Source of the DNA: Ulva prolifera
Lineage: Eukaryota; Chlorophyta; Ulvophyceae; Ulvales; Ulvaceae
Assembly (NCBI GenBank): GCA_023078555.1
Contig: CM041204.1
Coordinates: 4,866,430 to 4,930,429, forward strand
Reading direction: 5' to 3'
Length of the DNA stretch: 64,000 nucleotides
In this document: positions 60,813-64,000 of the stretch, in pieces
Position numbering within the stretch: position 1 is the stretch's first letter
How the letters are laid out: every line of letters begins with the position of its first letter
Translations under genes and position numbers: made by a program
The notes under the pieces: generated by a model
The model's database searches: none
What the model was told of the DNA's origin: nothing
Seen by the model: the letters and a program-made list of their open reading frames with translations, nothing else

Positions 60813-62404
60813 GTCCAGGTGTGACGGCGCCGGGGGCGTGGCGGCGTGGCGCCACGGGTGAATGCTGTTGCCGGACCTTGACACGTAGTGCGAGGGGTGT
60901 GTGCCCGGCTGGTACGGCTCGAGCACGCATGCTGGTGACTTGGTCTTCTGGAGATGCGGTGGATGTGCAGAGATTACGGTTTGTGTGTGACCATCAGTGT
61001 TGGGTGCTGGGCCAGTGGTGTGCAGTGGAAGCCGAGCCGGGGGCCGGCTTTACATACATTTGCTGCAAGGAAAGCTGTGCCCGATTGTGTGCATGACCAG
61101 GTGTTTAGGTTGAGGGGTCAGGTGAAGGCCGGCAGAGGTGCTGGCTTGATTCGGCGGTGGCAGCTTAAGGGCAGCTTAATTGCTGCGACCGGAGGTTCTT
61201 CTGGCTTGGTCAGGCAAGTTATCCGGCCGATGATTCTCACGGACCTCCGTTTGGGTGTCTGCAAGTTCCAGTTTTCCGGTTGTATCTGCATCTCTTTCAT
61301 ATATAATCTTTTCTAGTGTACAGGAGCAACGACTCCATTTCCGCACAGTCACGCTGGGGCTGTCAATGACTCGAGCAAATGAGCCTGAGCGGCTCCGGCA
61401 GCTCGCAGTGCTGGCACAGCAGCAGCTCTTTAGTGGGTGTACCAGTGCGGAGCTGGTTTGATCTGCTTCAGCTGCTTCGTTGCCTCGTTGCCTGGAGTGT
61501 TGCCTGTCTTTCCCGACTGCGTCATTGTAAACAAGGTGCAGCTAGGGGGGTGGGCACTCAGCCCTGTGCGGCTCTGAAGCGCCAATTGGCCTAATTAAGG
61601 GGCTCGTCTGATATATGGCGCAGAGGAGAGCTCTGCACTTGGCATGTAAGGCGGCGGACCCAATGCTGCAGCCCATGGCCACGCCAAATTCTAATGTTCA
61701 CTTGTTCGAAGCTCGGTTTTCTGTTCGCCGTTGCATGCACGCGCTGAAATGTACACGTGCACAGTGCGCCGCTCTCGATGCATCGATATGCTCTCGCGTG
61801 TTCGCACTGCGCTGACTTGAAATTCACTGGTACGGAAGCAGATGCATACAGATGACCAGCGTGCACGTCTGCGAAACCGTGAAGTGCCACGCGATAAAAA
61901 AAAAATTTTTGTGTGCATTCTGGCAGGCTGCGCATGGTACCAGCTGCAGCAGCGCGCTGCCGGTGTTGGCATTCCAGCAGGTGTCAATACTGACCTCGAG
62001 GCTCTCGCAGCGTGGCTGCAGGGGCTGCTTCTGCTCCCACTTCTGTGAACATACGTCTCACATCCGCCAGTTGAGTCTAGAGCGTGAGCTCACGGGGACA
62101 TACAGTGCGCCGCTGAGCTAGTCACCCTGGCCTGGCCTTTCCCGAGCGCTCAGCATCGGGCAGCTCACTTCCAGCTGCCCAAGCTTCCTGAGCTGGGCTT
62201 TACACAGACCTAAAGCGCACACGGCATGCCATTCATGATCAGGAGGGACCCGCCAGGGGGGCCTGGAGCAGCGCCGCACTGCATGGCATCCTAGGCCTCA
62301 TGGTGAGCAGCACGGCTGCCACAAACCTGTGCTGACACGCAAGCCGCAGCGGGAGGCCGAAAGGCCTGTGTGCGGGAAATGCTATTTGAGACACTAGCAG
62401 GCGC

Positions 62405-62450
62405 CCGACTGCGTTGCAAGGCGGCGAGGCGGGCAGCACCGTAAAACCAG
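62405..62450 (-). repeat. R1 fragment
   Basis: GTTGCAAGGCGGCGAGGCGG then GCAGCACCGTAAAACC, the reverse of the R1 3' block. Confidence 0.65.
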
Positions 62451-63138
62451 CCAATGTATGGCTGTGCACCCATGCCTGCATGTGAGAATCACTTGCATAT
62501 AACGATGCGTATACATGATACATATCTATGTACTTATGAAACACAATGTTTGAAAGGTCACAGCGGTTCAGCATATGTCTGTTACATGGATAAAGGTTCA
62601 GCACATGCGTGTGCCCGCAAAGCTGGCAAGCAACTTACGAGTTTGGTTGTGGTGTGGCCTGAAAGTGTGTGCGGCTTTTTGCTGAACCGCAAGGATGTTT
62701 GTGTAATCCGTTGCTGCTGCCGTGACTCACCGACAAGGCAGGTGTCTTCAGTGCTAGCCTATCACACTCTGGCACAGGAGACGCAATCCGACTGCTTGGG
62801 CCATGGAGCAAATCTGCAGCAAATCTGCATGACCGGAGACAGGGTACAAGTGCCAACACAGTCATCCCAGAGCAGCATGCAATGCTTGTGCCTCCCGTCT
62901 GAGCTCAGCAGGGGCGGAGGTCTGCATCCAGCTGGAGCGCCGAAATTGATGTATCCTCCGAGAGTCTCCAGCCACGATCAGAACAGCACCAGCGGGACAG
63001 GTCTACACACGTGCGCGGCGTTGGGGATCACCAACATGTGTTGGTGTGCACTTACAGGTCCAGTAGACCTGTGTGCTCTTGCTGGCCTGCAGCCTGGCCC
63101 CGGGCCTGCGCACAGGGCACAGCTTGTACACAAGGCAC

Positions 63139-63222
63139 ATGTGGTCCCGTTAACTCGGAGTTGTCAATGTGCAATAGGATACGGCTCAGTAAATCCAGGT
63201 TAACTTTTTTTTACTTTACAAG
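63139..63222 (+). repeat. Repeat family X, 3' fragment
   Basis: ATGTGGTCCCGTTAACTCGG, AGTTGTCAATGTGCAATAGG, ATACGGCTCAGTAAAT and a T-rich tail; near-identical to 24087-24165. Confidence 0.75.
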
Positions 63223-63665
63223 GCTGTATGCAGGGCTGATATCCAACGAGATCATGGATTACGGTGATCGTAACCTCCATCATCCAGGCTGAATGTTGGT
63301 CAGCACTGTCAAGGTTGTGATGCACCACAGGCGGAGGGATGGGGGGCGTGATGAGAACGGGGGGTCCTTCATATTCTCAAGGATGGGTCCTCCCGTGAAG
63401 CATGCATGCATGACCGAGACCCCACTCAAGCGCGTCCGAAATGGTTCGAGGCTTCACCAGGAGTTCGTGCCATTCAGTACTGGGCTCCGGTCACACCTGA
63501 TTGTGCACTGCGATACCATGTGTCGTTACATGTGAATGTCTCGTTACAGCACTTGCATCTCCACAACTGTTCTCGCATGCAGCGATCCGCCATCGCATAC
63601 CGCTCGAAGATGGTGCATAGATGTATGCCGTTGTAGCAGTGCAACCATGCACGTCGAAATCACTC

Positions 63666-63809
63666 TCACGTCAGCGACTTGTGGGCCATTCTGCTCCTGA
63701 ATTGCGGGGCGGGCATCTCAAGAAGCTCCCGAGTCATCGCTGTCACCCCGCCCTCCCGCAGCAGGTGAAGGCACGGGAAATACGATGTCGCAAAAGCCAC
63801 AAACCTCTG
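63666..63809 (-). CDS. Last exon of an unidentified minus-strand gene (rest outside or undetected)
   Basis: A 3' splice site (TGATTGCAG) is followed by 47 codons and a stop. The translation is protein-like, QRFVAFATSYFPCLHLLREG then VTAMTRELLEMPAPQFRSRM, ending AHKSLT. It is too short for simple ORF finding, and the upstream exon is probably beyond 64000. No family recognised. Confidence 0.45.
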   Translation of the reverse strand, partial: QRFVAFATSYFPCLHLLREGGVTAMTRELLEMPAPQFRSRMAHKSLT

Positions 63810-64000
63810 CTGCAATCAGACTTACTGGGCAATCACAGTCCATGTGCCGCTTACAAACGCTTTGTCCATGTCATGGGGCAAACTGGGGCGCTTGCACTCA
63901 CTTCAAAGGTATTGGGCCTAGTGCGTGAGCAGATTCTTTCGACCTCTTATGGACTTGGAGGCTTAGCTGATGCGTTTAGCATCACGAGCACCATCCCATT
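63810..64000. other. Probable intron of the minus-strand gene at the right edge
   Basis: Directly upstream of the terminal exon on the minus strand. A GTAAGT sequence at about 63821-63826 is only about 10 nt from the acceptor and cannot be its donor. Nothing else is recognised. Confidence 0.3.

Larger units (their letters stand above)
60813..63665. other. Intergenic region downstream of the sulfotransferase
   Basis: No gene recognised. Contains an R1 fragment and an X fragment, listed separately, and an A9 run near 61899. Confidence 0.4.

Overview
This window is eukaryotic nuclear DNA, most likely from a chlorophyte green alga. The evidence is: genes split by many short introns with GT...AG borders, G/C-rich exons, a plant/algal organellar-type seryl-tRNA synthetase with a presequence, and green-algal retroelement fragments. 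Exon chains below were built by hand. Most are supported because reading-frame phase is preserved across every junction and the total length is divisible by three. Group assignment beyond 'green alga' is inference.

Layout. (1) 0-16 kb is a conserved housekeeping block: the C-terminal part of a BLTP2/SABRE/hobbit-type bridge lipid-transfer protein (+), a coiled-coil protein (-), an SMPD4-type neutral sphingomyelinase (+) and an organellar seryl-tRNA synthetase (+). (2) 16-52 kb holds four paralogous five-exon genes on the minus strand (called A, B, C and D here), starting about 10-11 kb apart. They encode secreted proteins with a conserved ten-cysteine, Ala/Thr-rich C-terminal region and completely different low-complexity N-terminal regions: Lys/Ser-rich in A and D, Asp/Glu-rich in B and C. 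I do not recognise this family; it is the best candidate for an undescribed system. (3) Repeats fill the space between them: 5'-truncated non-LTR retrotransposon copies, a GT-rich SINE-like family (R1) sharing a 3' tail with that LINE, a 1.05-kb hAT-type non-autonomous transposon with an 8-bp target duplication, a 633-bp (GT)n tract, and a family (X) with a 343-codon ORF. (4) A tRNA-Gly(UCC) gene lies at 25.4 kb. (5) 52-64 kb is sparse: a weak hypothetical gene, a secretory-pathway sulfotransferase (+), and the last exon of a minus-strand gene entering from the right edge.

How the genes could work together: BLTP2 and SMPD4 homologues both act on ER/plasma-membrane lipids, but I see no evidence of co-regulation. 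The oppositely charged N-termini of the four secreted paralogues suggest a shared extracellular or vesicular matrix role. The nearby sulfotransferase would also act in the secretory pathway. Both functional links are inference.
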